64,000 nt of DNA from Vitis vinifera (GCF_030704535.1 NC_081822.1:30587001-30651000), one strand, 5' to 3'; counted from the stretch's first letter, positions 1 to 13,012 are shown. Program-made: numbers and translations. The notes: generated by a model not told the origin, from the sequence alone.

Positions 1-60
1 TAAATATGCCTCGTAAACTTTCATAAAATTGACATGGCAATTGCACCATTTTACATACAG

Positions 61-457
61 CAAACAAACACTGCAGATATGCTAGAAGAGGCAGTAGAGT
101 ATGTCAAGTTTCTACAACAAAAAATTCAGGTACCCACATTGAACTTATCCTGAATAATTATACATTTATGTTACTCTGAAGACAAGAAATGGAAATTTGG
201 AATCTGATATTCTATAACTGTTCATCATTGGCAGATTTCGTATTTCCATTTCTTTCTGTCTCTGATCCAAAAGAAATTAAATTGATGATAAAGGTGTCAA
301 TGTTAGAAAGTCAAGGACACTGCAGTGTCATTTGCCAGTGATTCAATATGTACTTAGTGTTGATAGAAAGGCAGGTTTTCACATAGCCGAAACACAAAAA
401 ACATGGCAGGAACTGTCCGAGCATCAAAAAAAATGCACATGCTTAGCTAGAGAATAA
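61..457 (+). CDS. bHLH transcription factor, FBH (bHLH80/81)-like, last two exons only
   Basis: This is the 3' end of a basic helix-loop-helix gene cut by the window edge. Exon 61-129 follows an acceptor (ACATACAG) and encodes the end of helix 2: QTNTADMLEEAVEYVKFLQQ followed by KIQ. A GT donor follows at 130. The next exon starts after GGCAG at 410 and reads ELSEHQKKCTCLARE, with TAA at 455-457. The phase is 0 at both ends, so the two exons join cleanly. In the family, helix 2 with KQTNTADML and a short tail of the form IQEL(T/S)E..KC.C is typical of FBH/bHLH80-81 proteins, nuclear E-box binders linked to flowering and stomatal regulation. The basic region and helix 1 lie upstream of the window. 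The protein ends about 15 residues after helix 2. The family assignment is good; the exact orthologue is not determined. Confidence 0.82.
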
Positions 458-2230
458 CATGAAGATGCCCAAGAGTACGTCCCGGAAATTTAGTATATTC
501 ATTGTAACAAAAGGTCTCAATCAGAGGTTAATCAAGGTATTCGGCTGTCCTCTCGAAGATGCATGCACGTTGCAAGGTACTCGTATATTCAACTATTTTT
601 ATGTTGAATTCTTCTACAATGTGTAAATGTTGGCTGATCAGAACAGCACCATAACTGTAGAATCATCAAGAAACTTATCCAATTCATCTAGGCAAAAACT
701 TCACTCTGAAGTTCTCTCTGGGTGTGGTTATAGTTGTAAAGTGTTGTACACTAATATTTTCTTTAGCTTGCTACTGAACAAGCTCCTTCACTCCAAATAT
801 TTGGGAACTTGTAGTTCATAAAACCCAGCTGTTTATATATCAAAATACTACTGGATCAATAACAATCTTTGTTGTATCATGAAGTGACCGACTCTACTTT
901 CTATTTGTCTTGTCTTAATCTACTTCGCTAGAGCCGTTCTTACATATTTGTGATCAATATTTCCTTCTTTTATGTGTTCCATGTTCTCATGCCATAGAAA
1001 TAAGATCATACTAAGAAAGTTGTTCAACTCTGATGATTCAGGGTTAAAATTGTTGAGTTCAACATCCAAACAACCAACCACCCCTATACCATCTTGCTAT
1101 GATTTTTGGTTTAGCTATTGTTGTGTCTCTCCATGTGTGGGTATTAAGCCAGGGCCGAGGAAGGGTGTTAAGCCCATATCCTAATAGTTTAAGCCGTTAC
1201 AAAGATTGGAAGGCTATCAATTGTGGATGATTTTTTTTAGGTTGGTTGGTCACTCAACATTGTCAACTTGCATTGATGCATGCTTTTCTGGGCTTATTTC
1301 ACACTTTGGCTTGCCTTTCCTTACCTCTGGTGAAGTTTGTACTTGTGATTTTGTTAGAATCATCATGAATTACTCTTTTCTTTTTTCTTTTTTTTTGAAA
1401 GTGGCAATTTTGACGATATGGATCACCTCAAGTCGAAAAATCAACGGTTGATCCTTGAGTGGTTGATGATAATTCTATATTTTGATTATATCAATTCAAC
1501 GTCTCTTGTAAAAAAATACTTTTTTTTTCTATTTTTATTGAAACAAAATATAAAATAAAATATGGATTTCCTTTGAGAATATCAAATATAAAATAAATTA
1601 TAAAAATAAGAATTTTTAATATTCAAAGAAAAATAATAAAAGTATTAACATAAAAAAGAAGAAGCATGAATGAATTAAGTCTTAAACATTATTTAAGCAA
1701 ATGATATTTAGATAAGAATTTCGTAAAAAATTAAAACAATATGAAAAAAAGGAAGATAAGTGTAAAAAATGATGAGTTTTAAGCCTAATGAAGATTTCCT
1801 TAAAAAAAAAAAAGTTTAATTTTAATTGTATTTTTTTAATCAAAGAAGAACTTACGGAAAAAATAATTGAAATTTATGAAGATCTCAATTTTAAAAAATA
1901 ATTAATGAAAGGATTAGATATGGAAAAAATCTACAAGAAAATAAGATAAATAAAATATATATCAATTCATGTTGAGTTGAAAATTAATATTTTCCTTATA
2001 CACTCTTACTTTATTATTTTGTTCTTTTTTTAAAATTAGTTTGATTTTAATTATATATATTTTTTATTGTTATTTAAATTTTAACACAAAATAATAGAGT
2101 TTTTGGATAGCTTGGATGCTAAATGTAGAATTATTATTAATCACTTAAAGATCATGAAGATTTTTTTTTTTCATATGTTTTGAAAATTTTAAAATACAAA
2201 CAGACATGATTTCATCTTGAAATATAGGAA
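458..2230. other. 3' flank of the bHLH gene, then AT-rich spacer
   Basis: This covers the probable 3' UTR (roughly the first 400 bases) followed by AT-rich sequence with long A/T runs. Short open frames here have no recognisable domains and no splice or codon support. From about 1139 to 1200 there is a less AT-rich stretch that could be a retrotransposon scrap. I see no gene. Confidence 0.5.
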
Positions 2231-2234
2231 ATGG

Positions 2235-2600
2235 AAGAATGACATCTGGCATAGTGGTCTTCGGTGCAATAACATTTGATACAATAGTTTCTAAGAAATG
2301 AGATATAGGTGATGATGGTAAGGTGGTATGTAGTGTAGTGGTCTCTACGAGAGAAGATATATGTGATGGTAAATTAGTAGATGGTAGGGCGGTCTTTTGT
2401 GTAGTGATATCATATATAATGGCTTTTACATGAGGAAATAGAGGTGATGGTAGGGTGGTAAATGGTGAGGTGGTCTCTAATACGACATGTTCTAGGTGAA
2501 AGAGGAAATGTGGAAGTCTCAGGTGTAAATGGGGTAGATGTTACAGATGGTGCTAACATGGTCTTAGGTGGATGCATAGATGGTCAGGATTATCGACCAG
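2235..2600. repeat. degenerate minisatellite-like GT-rich repeat
   Basis: Imperfect units of roughly 60 bases recur, each containing variants of GATGGTAGGGTGGTAAATGG and GTGGTCTCT. The repeat lies just beyond the C-terminal side of the decayed plant-mobile-domain frame on the minus strand and may be its low-complexity tail. Confidence 0.5.
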
Positions 2601-3479
2601 CTCACCCACCATCTCACTTACTACCTCTCCCTCAATCTCTAATAAACTACATCCTAATAATAGTCGTCGACATAGGTGGTCTCATGGATGGGCATACTGA
2701 TGCATATGACTCATAGACTGAACATATGCTATGTTCCTTTCCAATAATGTGCAAAATATTAGTAGCAATTCATGTATAGATCATGAAACTCCATAGTACC
2801 CGTCATAGGTGGTGGCGACTAGCCCATAAGTTAATATACTGTGCATGGAATGCCCCTTAATTGTACATAGATTGTTCTTGCTTATCCACAGAATGTAAGC
2901 CCTACTCTATCAAACAATATGGGGGTATCCCTTGTTGGAGGCCAAATAGTCGTAATACTCGTTTTGACCAATGCTTCTCGACAATGTCAAAGCAAATAAA
3001 AGGCGACATCATCCATTAAATCTTTTGATCTACTAGAGATATCACTGGAAGATAGGCAACTAAGTCTCCCATGTAAGATTTCCATAAAACATGTAAGAAT
3101 CAACGTTTTACATTAATAATGTTAATGTTTATATGGTTAATAATAACACATTACACCTTATATGTACTAGGTCATGAGTCTGTATGTCTAATTGGTCTCA
3201 ATAAAATGTCAACACACATGATGGGTTATGAGCTTAGGATAACGGATTAGTTGGCAAAGCCTCATCTAATAATGCCTTATCTTGTAATCCTTAGTCCTCA
3301 ATTGGTAAATCATCAGTCACATCATGATCTAAATGATGAGTTGTTGGAGGGGTTGGTAGTCAACCAAATCGAGTCAATCGATGTGAGCCTCTCCTAAGAC
3401 CACAATTAGATAAAATACAACATTAAAAATGTTACAAAAATTATAACCTTAAACTAACTAAAAATTGTTATCTAATATG

Positions 3480-4100
3480 AACAATTAGTTATACCTATAA
3501 TAGTATGACATATCCAACAATATTGGTTGCACCATGCAAACTCACTCAACATAACCCCTTATATAGGCGTGTTAGGATTACGTTGTCCCAACTATACATA
3601 AATGTTTCAATCAAGTCTTTAAGCAATGGGAGATAACACCATATGGACATGTGTATCCTTCTTGTTGAACCTAATAGTACTAGTATGAAAGCTTGCACAT
3701 ATTGCTCTAATGTGACACTATCTACATCTACCGATGGATAGGCGAACTAATAACATAGCCATCGTGTTGATATCACTAACCCTCTAATCTAATATACAAG
3801 TGAGGTCACATCTAAATGCTCATATCATAATAGTGACAAATCTAAGTCACATATGTTAGTGATAGGAGGCCCATGAATACGAAGTCTTAAGGCGACAATA
3901 ACATCCTGTAAAGCAATAATCATCTCCCTAATATGTAAGTGAAATGTGTGTCTCAAGATGTCATCTCTCAACAAGACTTGTGATCAATCCCTAATATAGT
4001 GTGACATGTCCAATACGATACACACTATAGAATACAAAACAAATAACATAAAGGCAAATGCGAGGATCCATCTCCTATTCCCATATAAACTTAGATATAT
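3480..4100 (-). pseudogene. plant mobile domain (PMD) pseudogene, probably MULE-borne
   Basis: Minus-strand translation with several in-frame stops shows the signature of the plant mobile domain. Around 3895-3960 it reads HTFHLHIREMIIALQDVIV, matching the family block ETHTFHLP.GEMT.TLQDVA. Further along come QYVQAFILVLLGS and YLPLLKDL, then YSWDNVILTRLYKGLC (about 3520-3700). These blocks appear in the normal PMD order. PMD proteins are retroviral-aspartate-protease/MAIN-like factors and are commonly carried by Mutator-like elements. This copy lies directly downstream, on the same strand, of the decayed MULE transposase, so it was probably part of the same element. Stops and frameshifts make it non-coding now. 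Confidence 0.75.
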
Positions 4101-4789
4101 GTTGCTGACAAGTCAAAACCAAAGTAAACTACAAAACACAAATAAACCAATTAGATAATAAACTTTAATTTTTGTCATTTTTAAAGAGATATTGCATGCT
4201 TCCATGTACATACCTAGCTAGTCTCAACTAAATGGAACCCATGTCTATTCTATAGAACCAAAATAGACCTATCTAATGGATATGACTTAGAACTATGTCC
4301 TCCATACTTCATATGTATAACACAATTGTGAAGATAAATATTAAAAAAAAATTATAGATAGAAATTTAATAAACAATACTTCATGGTTTTTCATGGACAT
4401 TATCCCAAATAGAAATAACATGATGATGCAAATTACATTCATATTAATAATCAAATCATTAACAAAACCAACATGTAACAATTTAATAAATTTAAGTATC
4501 TCGATTCATTTATGATCAATAAACAATTCATACTAGTCCAATTTAAAATTAGAGATAGAAATACAATGGACCATATTGTTAATATTTATAATAGAAAAAT
4601 TGAAAATTTTGACAGAATTTTGCCTCTATGGACATTATCTCAAATGCAAATAATCCAATTATGCAAATTACATCAATATTTATAATTAAATCATCAACAA
4701 TCAAACCTAGTAATTACATAAAGATAGTATCATAGTAACTTTCAACATCATAATATCAATGAAAATTACATACACACATCACATGGTAT

Positions 4790-7170
4790 TAGCATCTCTA
4801 TTCCTATTTTGATAAGACCGACGATTGTGGTCACTTTGTTTGCACAACCCACATATAATAAAAGTCTTAACCTCCCTAATGACCATTTTATTATGCAAAT
4901 AGCTTGATTTTAAGTCATCTACTAGATACACATTTCATCGACTCAGAAGATTAGACAATTGGACTATCATAAGGAGGCCACTCATACACATTGAAGATGA
5001 GATGAAACAAGAGTGCCCAAGTATTATAGTATGACCGTATATCATAGTAGTGTTGAACAAGTAGTCTAAAATCAACTAAACGAAAATGACATGATATTAG
5101 AATATGGCTACATGGGAATCCATATATGAGTGTTTTACCACATGTGTATGCATGCTCATGTAAGTTGATGTGATATGTTCAACCACCACTTGAGCTGCTC
5201 TTAGTACCCTTACTAGTTTATACATGTACTTGTCCTTAGATGTAATCGTATAAAACAATCTCATGAAATCCTACCTTAACATATGTAGTGTATTCCCCAC
5301 CTGAAGCTAGTTGATTAGCACCTTGTTCCCTTCTCACAACAAAATTAAATAACCATTCACTTGAAAAAATGTCAACTGAACCAAGGCAGTTACGAGTAAG
5401 CTACGAGCCCCTTTAAGCACACTATTAAATGCCTCCAACATGTTTGTAGTCATGATGTCACATCTTCGATCTCCGTCATGAGAAAACACTCATTTCTCAA
5501 AAGGCATTGCCTCCAACCATTTTTGTTCTTCTAAATTAATTCTCCCAATTGTCTCAATATGTTTATTAAATTTTTCGATCTTGGTTTCTAAGGCTACTTT
5601 GCACACCATATTTTTTAATATTTTATCCTTGAATCGGGTCATAAAATTGCTTGCAAGATAACACATACAAACCCTATGATATGCATATGACTCAAACTAA
5701 TCTAGATGAACATCACTCATTGGAGCCATAATATTTAGATGTCAATATGATATAACACAAAGTCCCCTTCTTTGAGTTACTCCAGTTCTAATACATGTCA
5801 AAAACCATCCTCAACTATCAATATTCTCATCCTCTATTGAGGCAAAAGTTAGTAGAATAATTGATTATTTCCATCACAACCCATAATAATCATTAAAGTA
5901 TTTTTATACTTCCTATACAGATGTGTACCATCAATATTAAGTACGAGACGACAATGCTTGAAGCCTTCAGTGGATACATGAAATGCCTAAAAAACTAATT
6001 GAAATATCTCTTCATTCTGCATATTACCAAGAAATGTTTTTGAAATTACAACACATCCTAGATTTGTCTATTCTAACGTAATGAAAAAACATGACAACTC
6101 TATGTATGACTTAAAAAATTCAACAAATAAGTTAGTAAGTGTTTTAAGCTTTACTTTGGATGTTTTCTTGTATGCTATTTGGTATCCAAATTTCTCCACA
6201 ATACTTGCTTGAATAATAGCCACTGAGAATGTGAATTATGCCTTAATCATTCCTTGCATATGAGTAGCAATCAAGTTGGAGTCTAATTGTTGATGATCCT
6301 AATTCAAGTAAAGATTGTCACATTTATGTGGACCATTGTATTTGTTTATTACAAATAAAGATGTACTTTCACAACCATAGCACAAAGTTTTCATGAACAT
6401 CAAGACTCCTTAGCCTTTTAGTTGACTGACAACTTTTTAGTCGACGAAACAATAATGTACTCTTGGTGTGCATTAATACAGTACATCTTTGCAACATATT
6501 GTAAATCTCCTTTTGAATTAAAAACTTGGTCAACTATGAACTCTCCACCAAAGTTTTCAATATTAGTGTTTCTTTATGAAGTTCAATCACTAGAAACAAC
6601 ATTATCAATGTGTTCAACATTTTCAAACTATGGAGGAGGTGTTGAGTGATATTGAAACGAGAGAAAATTTTACTTGGTCCTTAAGATCTGGGTTATTTGA
6701 CACATCACAACCTTCCCCATCCACAAACACATATCTTCCTTGTTCATTTTCCATTGCCTTGTGAATAAATGTGTGAAGTTACCCAAGAATGGATTCACTC
6801 ATGGCTTTACCGACACTTGTTCAATATACAATTCAATTTCGTCCATTTCAAATGTGTTAACCAATTTCAACATTTAGAATTATCTATTATCATCCCACAT
6901 TGGACAAGATTGGAACCTATTTTCCCTTTTCAAATGATACCTATAGTTGAGCACTAATTGAAAATGTTGTTTGTCAATATTAATCCTCAAGTATATCATA
7001 GCTAATAATTGTTCAAATGTAGAATTAACAAACACATTCAACGGTACAATTACAACTCCATTCCCAACATACTTTACATCTATTTCTGTCTTCAACATTT
7101 TTCTATTACAAAAACATATCATAGGAACAATAGATTCGTATGATTTACCTATAAAAAAATATAATATCAA
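4790..7170 (-). pseudogene. Mutator-like (MULE) transposase pseudogene
   Basis: Reading down the minus strand, the domains appear in order. An N-terminal region at 7170-6880 is still open for 96 codons (KYVGNGVVIVPLNVFVNSTF and LVLNYRYHLKR). An FxVGxxF/MuDR-type segment lies near 6640-6420 (VFNSKGDLQYVAKMYCINAH). The first DDE aspartate block is at about 5950-5880 (LNIDGTHLYRKYKNTLMIIM). The block RRCDIMTTNMLEAFNSVLKG is at about 5480-5400. A zinc knuckle remnant, CGLCKQSDHNRRS, is near 4870-4815. Many stops and frameshifts separate the blocks, so the gene is dead. In MULEs this protein cuts and pastes elements with long TIRs and 9-bp target duplications; I could not identify the TIRs here. 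Confidence 0.85.
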
Positions 7171-7174
7171 ATGA

Positions 7175-8235
7175 TTTCATAATGAATGAAAATGAATTCA
7201 AATTTTGTTCAAATAATTACACCCACAAAAGGAAAATGATCGATGCAACCAAAAACGATATATATAGGTAAATATAGTGGTAGAGCTAAAGACTTCTGTG
7301 GGGAGGCATTGAGAAAAATATTATATTATAATCATCATTTATAATTATAAATTGAAAGGAAATTAATGGTATTTATTATTAGTGTTAAAAAATTAAATAA
7401 TTTTAAATATTAATTATGAAAATATATCAAATTAAACAACCATAATACTAAGAACACTTAAAAAAAAAAAATAGATTTTATATTAAAAACAATTATCAAG
7501 AATATTTTTAAAAAAAATTAAAAGAATTAGAAATAGAAGAAGAATCATTAGAAAATTTCAATAATTATAATCATTTTGTAGCAAAAACCCTTAAAACTAT
7601 TTTAAAGAATTCAATAATTTTTGTTATAAATTTTGTCATTACCTTTAGATCTCATTGTCTTACAACTTGATTTTATTTATTTATACCTTAATCTCATTCT
7701 TTGTACTTTCATATAAAGATTTAGATTTTTCTATGTACTTTTAAAAGTGGAGACAAAAATTTCATATCAAATCAAGACCTTAAATTTTTTTTTTCTTTTT
7801 TTCAAATAACTAAATATGAGATAGTTAAAAATAATAATAATAATAATAACTCTTCTACTGAAAACTTATATTTCATATAATAAATCACTAAATAAGTATT
7901 AGATTAATGGTTAGATTTTGATAAAGCCACATTATTGTCTTACTTCTAAGTAAATATAAATATTTTATACGATAAAATTTTGAAAAAAAAAACATTAATA
8001 TATAAAAATTACCTTTTTTTTCATGTCAAAAGTGTTGACCACCATAGTGGTTTCCTACTCATTTTGTGAACCACAAGTCCTTGGTCCGGGCATGGGCAAT
8101 TAGTCTAACAATCTAATTGTTGGTTCGTCAAGTGATTGGAAAGGTCGTTGATTGGACTAGTCCGATCTAGTTTTTAAAACTCGTTCTTTCTCATATAAAT
8201 ATTGTTTGTCCAATCTAAGCCTAAAGTCTCTTATG
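7175..8235. other. AT-rich spacer
   Basis: Non-coding, with A/T homopolymers and short (AAT)n runs near 7835. A less AT-rich stretch at 8030-8190 has no recognisable coding content. I see no gene. Confidence 0.5.
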
Positions 8236-9062
8236 ACTTTAAAACATACATCCAATGATGTAAATATCGGTAATCACAGATATATCGGTATTTCAATTTT
8301 ATGGATATGTTGGAGATATATCGGCGGATATTTTGGGAAAAAAATATCGATAAGCCTAAAATTGATCAAAATTTATATTAAAAAAAATATAAGAAAAACT
8401 TCATAAAAATGTAATTAGAAATATAATGATATTTTTAAGTTGTTTTATTAAATAATATGATTTATCATATTTGATAATAATATCGCATGCATCGATAAAA
8501 ATATGAATTTTATAAGTGTACATTTATTATTAAATTACATCTAATATTATGATATTTGATTATAATATGTCTAATTTTAAAATATATATTAATATTAAAA
8601 TTATGATCTATTTAATTTAATTGTATTAAACAATATAATATGATATATGTACCATTTTTTAATATTTAATTAATTATTAATGATATTAAAAACACTATGA
8701 AGAAAATTATATAATTTTTATATTTTTGGTAATCAATTAAAAGAAAATTTTACATTTAATTAAAAAATAATTATAATTAATTTACTCTTTAAAATGTTCT
8801 TTTAATATTTTCTTTATATAATGAGTTTAACTATATATATGTTTAGTGCATATTATATAACAAGAGCAAGTTTGCTCGGATGGTAAGTGGGTTAGGTTTA
8901 GGGCCTTTTTCCAGGCACTGTAGTGCGTTTGGTCGCGTTGACCATGTGATATATCGGGAAAAATCCCGATATATCGCGAGATATTGCCGATTTTTGGGGA
9001 TTTCTCCTGAAATTTCACCTGATCAATATTTCTCCATGAAATATATATTTTCTTCCTTGCAT
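8236..9062 (+). repeat. dispersed repeat family with ATATCG-rich ends, copy 1
   Basis: The left part carries clustered ATATCGG/ATATCGATA motifs (8265-8352), followed by about 450 bases of AT-rich core. Then comes a GC-richer box (8866-8945, GAGCAAGTTTGCTCGGATGG), and ATATCG motifs return at 8950-9000. A second copy with the same order of blocks lies at 31826-32660, including a GAGCAACTTGCTC box at the same relative place. A shorter fragment may lie near 36783-36990. No reading frame is shared by the copies. It is probably a non-autonomous element. Confidence 0.6.
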
Positions 9063-9086
9063 ACATCTACCTACATGATTAAAAAG

Positions 9087-9430
9087 AACTTATATGCACT
9101 AAAAGTTGATATCTTAAATCTAATTAAATAACTAAGAAAATCTTTCTAGTCAAATTATGAATCCACCCATGTCAACTCTCTTATATGCTCACAATTTTAT
9201 TTATTTTATTTTAAAATTTAAAAATATATCTAGAAAAGTATAATGTCATTACCTTCTTTCCAACTATATGCTACCAATATATATATATATATATAGTTTA
9301 AATAAAATGGAAAATTATGGGAGGGGTTGCAGTCAACGTTTTCAAATTGGTTACACCATTGGATTGAAAAATTGTTGAGTCAAAATTTATTGGTCAAACC
9401 TTTGCTTTAATCACAATGAACAAATAGTGG
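9087..9430 (+). repeat. 344-bp tandem duplication, copy 1 (unoccupied)
   Basis: The unit begins GAACTTATATGCACTAAAAG and repeats 344 bases later at 9431. This copy is continuous through a (TA)n run at 9276-9296 and on into GGAAAATTATGGGAGGGGTT and the end of the unit (AACAAATAGTGGG). It shows the locus without the florendovirus insertion that splits the second copy. Confidence 0.9.
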
Positions 9431-9662
9431 GAACTTATATGCACTAAAAGTTGACATCTTAAATCTAATTAAATAACTAACAAAATCTTTCTAGTCAAAT
9501 TATGAATCCACCCATGTCCACTCTCTTATATGCTCACAATTTTATTTTTAAATTTAAAAATATATCTAGAAAAGTATAATGTCATTACCTTCTTTCCAAC
9601 TATATGCTACCAAATCCTTGCTTTCACTCCCTTTTTTTTGTACTAATATATATATATATATA
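9431..9662 (+). repeat. 344-bp tandem duplication, copy 2, left part, ending in (TA)n
   Basis: Same sequence as 9087-9275 with few differences (for example TTGACATC against TTGATATC). It then carries about 35 bases absent from copy 1 and a (TA)n tract at about 9645-9663, where viral element A begins. The remainder of the unit resumes at 15823. Confidence 0.88.
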
Positions 9663-9871
9663 TAGCAGAGCCATGTGGGAGGGAAGTTGGGTCTTGTTTT
9701 GGGTGTTCTTGGCCTATCCTAGGATAGGTAGCAGTGTGCCTGGGAGCGCGAGCCCTGCCGGTTGAACCGTTGTTAGCCGTGGATAGGCATTTGTTAGGCT
9801 GTAAGAGGGTTGGGGTGACGTCTCATAAGGTCTGTCAATCTGCTATTAGGCTCTAGTTCAAAAACCCTAAA

Positions 9872-12800
9872 ATGAGTTCAATTTTCAGAACCATGTCTAA
9901 GAGATCCAGTGATTCTCAAGATAATGTTGTAAATAGTGAAGAGATCAATTATCCTAAGATCCAAAATGATTTAGATGATTGGAAGTTACCCAAGGTGTCT
10001 AATCAAGAAATTTACAAGAAAGGAACCTTTAAGTTCTTCACAGATTATACCATTAAGACCTCTGAAATGTCAGTCAGCTTAGAACAAGATGACCAAGTCA
10101 TAAGACTTCTAGATAATAGATCCATTGATAAGCATAAGAAAGATGGCTATAATTTCATACACTTTGGTATGATTCAAGTAGCAGCGAAGCCTTTGACAAG
10201 ATTAGGTTTAAACACCTTTATTGTCATGTGTTTAAGGGATAATAGGCATCTCGAATATCGAGATTCTATTATAGGCGCAGTCCAAGCTGGACTGAATGAT
10301 GGCCCAGTATATTTCCAATGTTATCCTAACTTCACAGTTAGAATAAAAGATGCAGACATCTTAGATTCCGTTGTCCTGCATATTAAGACCCATGGCTTTA
10401 AGATCAAACCAGGAAACAGTCCTGTTTCAATCATAACCAGGTTTGCCTATAAGAGCATGAACACAAGCGTTGGATCTGGGGCTCTTTGTACCAGTCCTAA
10501 AGGTGAGACCACTTATTTTCACTCAGATATGCTAGATAAGTCAGATTTCATCATCCCCAAGAAGATCTTGTGGAAAGATGTTGATTTCCTTGAAAATTGG
10601 CATTTTGCTAATGCTGTTCCAGCCATAGCACAACGTTCTGAAAGTATTGAACAAATTGTTCAATATCCTGATGGAGGAGGAGAACTGGTTTTCTCCAACT
10701 CTTTCAGACATTCCAGCAGCCCTAGAGTTTCTGTTTATGAACCCTCTAGAGCTTCAAGCTCTTCCATCCCAGTTAGAACCACTAGGGAAGAAGAAGGATC
10801 CAACTCAGGAAATCCTAAGAACATTAAGCTAACAGGTGTTAGAAGTCACACCAACGTGGCTAGACCATTTTACAGTGAAGAAAATGAGTCTACTCAGGAA
10901 TCCCAACAGGATGAGTCCCCTGTTATGTCTCCTACCTATTCCCAGATGATTAACACAATAAGCCTAAGTGATGAGGACTTTGAGATCAACAAGGATCTCT
11001 TAAGAAAGGACTTCTATTCTGAAGTCAATAAGCAAAGAAATGATTGGTTCTTTAGCACTGTCCCTAAGGTCATTAGAACCATTTACCAAGAAGAATTCTA
11101 TGCCCACTTAAGACAAGAAAAGAAAAATATTAAGTTTTGGATTTGGTTTGAACTCTTCAAACAAGAGGAATATCCAAATTATCCTTATAAGCGTGTTTAT
11201 AACACTGAAAGCACTGATAAAACTAAGTCCTTTGAATTTTCTAAGGAGTTCCAAGAAAATCCCCAAATCAACCAAGCTTTTGTTGATAGGATTAATCAGA
11301 AGATTAAGGATAATCTTGTTGCCCCTTTGATTGTTCAGCCTGATAAGAGAATCAATATGGTTAAAGGTGATATTAGTTCAGAAGAAGAAGCTGATGAACT
11401 AATTAAGATGTTTGAGGAACCCCATAATCAAATTATTAACAACTTGGAAGCCTTTAAGACTAGGAATTACTATCCTAGACCTACTTTTCCTGACATGCAG
11501 TTTGAGGAAAGAAATCAATATACTTAAGCCTCATACACCAGTGGTACTATCTATGAATGGAACATAGATGGTATGACCGAGTATAACATACTCACTAAGC
11601 TTCAAGAGATGACCATGGTAAGTACAACCTATAAATTAAACAATAGACTGACAGATCATGCTGTAGCTCAGACCATTGTTGCTGGGTTTACAGGTCAGCT
11701 TAAGGGTTGGTGGGATAATTATCTCACTTTTGATGATAGGAATAGTATCCTTAAAGCCTATAGGATTAATGAGAGTAATGAAGTTGTTAAGGATGAAGAT
11801 GGCCAAGATATTGAGGATGCAGTGGCTACTTTAATCTACTCAATATCCAAGCACTTCATTGGAGATCCTGCAAAAATTAAGGATAAAACTACAGATCTCT
11901 TAACCAACCTTAAGTGTCCCAAGCTTCATGATTTTAGGTGGTATAAGGAAGTCTTCCTAACCAAAGTCATGCTAAGGTCAGATTGTAACCAGTCTTTTTG
12001 GAAAGAAAAATTCATCTCAGGATTACCCAAGCTTTTCTCTGAGAGAATTAGGATCAAGATAAGGGAACAGTATAACGGTCAAATCCCTTATGATAAGCTA
12101 ACCTATGGTGAGATTATAAGCATTGTCACAGCTGAAGGGATTAAGTTGTGCAATGACTTCAAGCTTAAGCAACAAATGAAGAATGAACAAAAAATCTACA
12201 AGAATGAATTTGGATCATTCTGTAGCCAGTTTGGTTTCAGCCAAAAAGAAACTATGCCTCCCTCTAAGCAAAAACCAAGTAGGAAGCCTAGCAAAGATTA
12301 GTTTTACCACAGTAAGAGAGGTACCCATGACAACTATAGGATGAATGATACTAAGCATTCAAGGCACGTCCAAAGAAGGGTCAACAAAGATACCTAGAAA
12401 AAGGTAGAAACTCCTTTAGATGTCAAGCCAATCATCTGTTTTAAATGTGGCAAAGTTGGCCATTATAAAAAAGATTGTAGAGTTAAGCAAAAGATTACTA
12501 ACTTAAGTGTCTCAGATGACCTAAAGAATATGCTTTGTAAGGTAATGTTAAACTCAGATTCTGAATCAAGGACTGATTTAGATAATGAAGATGACATTAA
12601 TCAACTAGACAGTAGTGGTGAAGTTTCCAACCAATCTTCTAGTGACCAAGCAGAATGTATTAAAGGTAATTGTAATTGTCGTCCTAATACTATAAATGTC
12701 ATAAGCCAAGATCAGGAATTTATCCTAGATACTTTAAGAAAAGTTGAAGATGAAAAGACTAAGCAAAATCTTTATGAGGTTTTTAAGAAATCTGTTGTCA

Positions 12801-13003
12801 AGGTAGAAGCCAAGAAAACTGTTAATCCTTATAACCTTAATGATATCTTAAACAGGTTTGACCAGCAGTCTCCCAAGGAAGTCAGCATTAAGGAACTTCA
12901 TGAAGAAGTTAAGCAGCATAAAAAGGAGATTAAGGAGTTAAGACAATTCATAAGTCTAGGTCTCTCTGATCTCCAAGATCAAATCAATAGAATTGGCAAC
13001 TAA
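9872..13003 (+). pseudogene. element A ORF1: movement protein + capsid (broken)
   Basis: One continuous frame interrupted by stops at 11525-11527 (TAA), 12299-12301 (TAG) and 12395-12397 (TAG). Roughly residues 40-250 have the layout of a 30K-superfamily movement protein, the cell-to-cell transport protein of caulimovirids. A Ser/Pro/Glu-rich linker follows, then a coat-protein region containing FTGQLKGWWDNYL and KHFIGDP, and a CCHC zinc knuckle (CFKCGKVGHYKKDC, about 12437-12479), the nucleic-acid-binding motif of pararetroviral capsids. After the finger come an acidic stretch and a coiled-coil-like Lys/Glu segment ending at TAA 13001-13003. The capsid segment aligns well but not closely with the fragment at 24602-25690 in element B, so the two are related but distinct viruses. 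MP is identified by position and overall pattern; capsid and finger are certain. Confidence 0.85.
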
Positions 13004-13012
13004 GAAATCCAT

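Noticed and set aside
8827..9131. Overlapping frames on both strands in the ATATCG repeat
   Set aside because: Not shared by the second repeat copy at 31.8 kb, so not a conserved protein.
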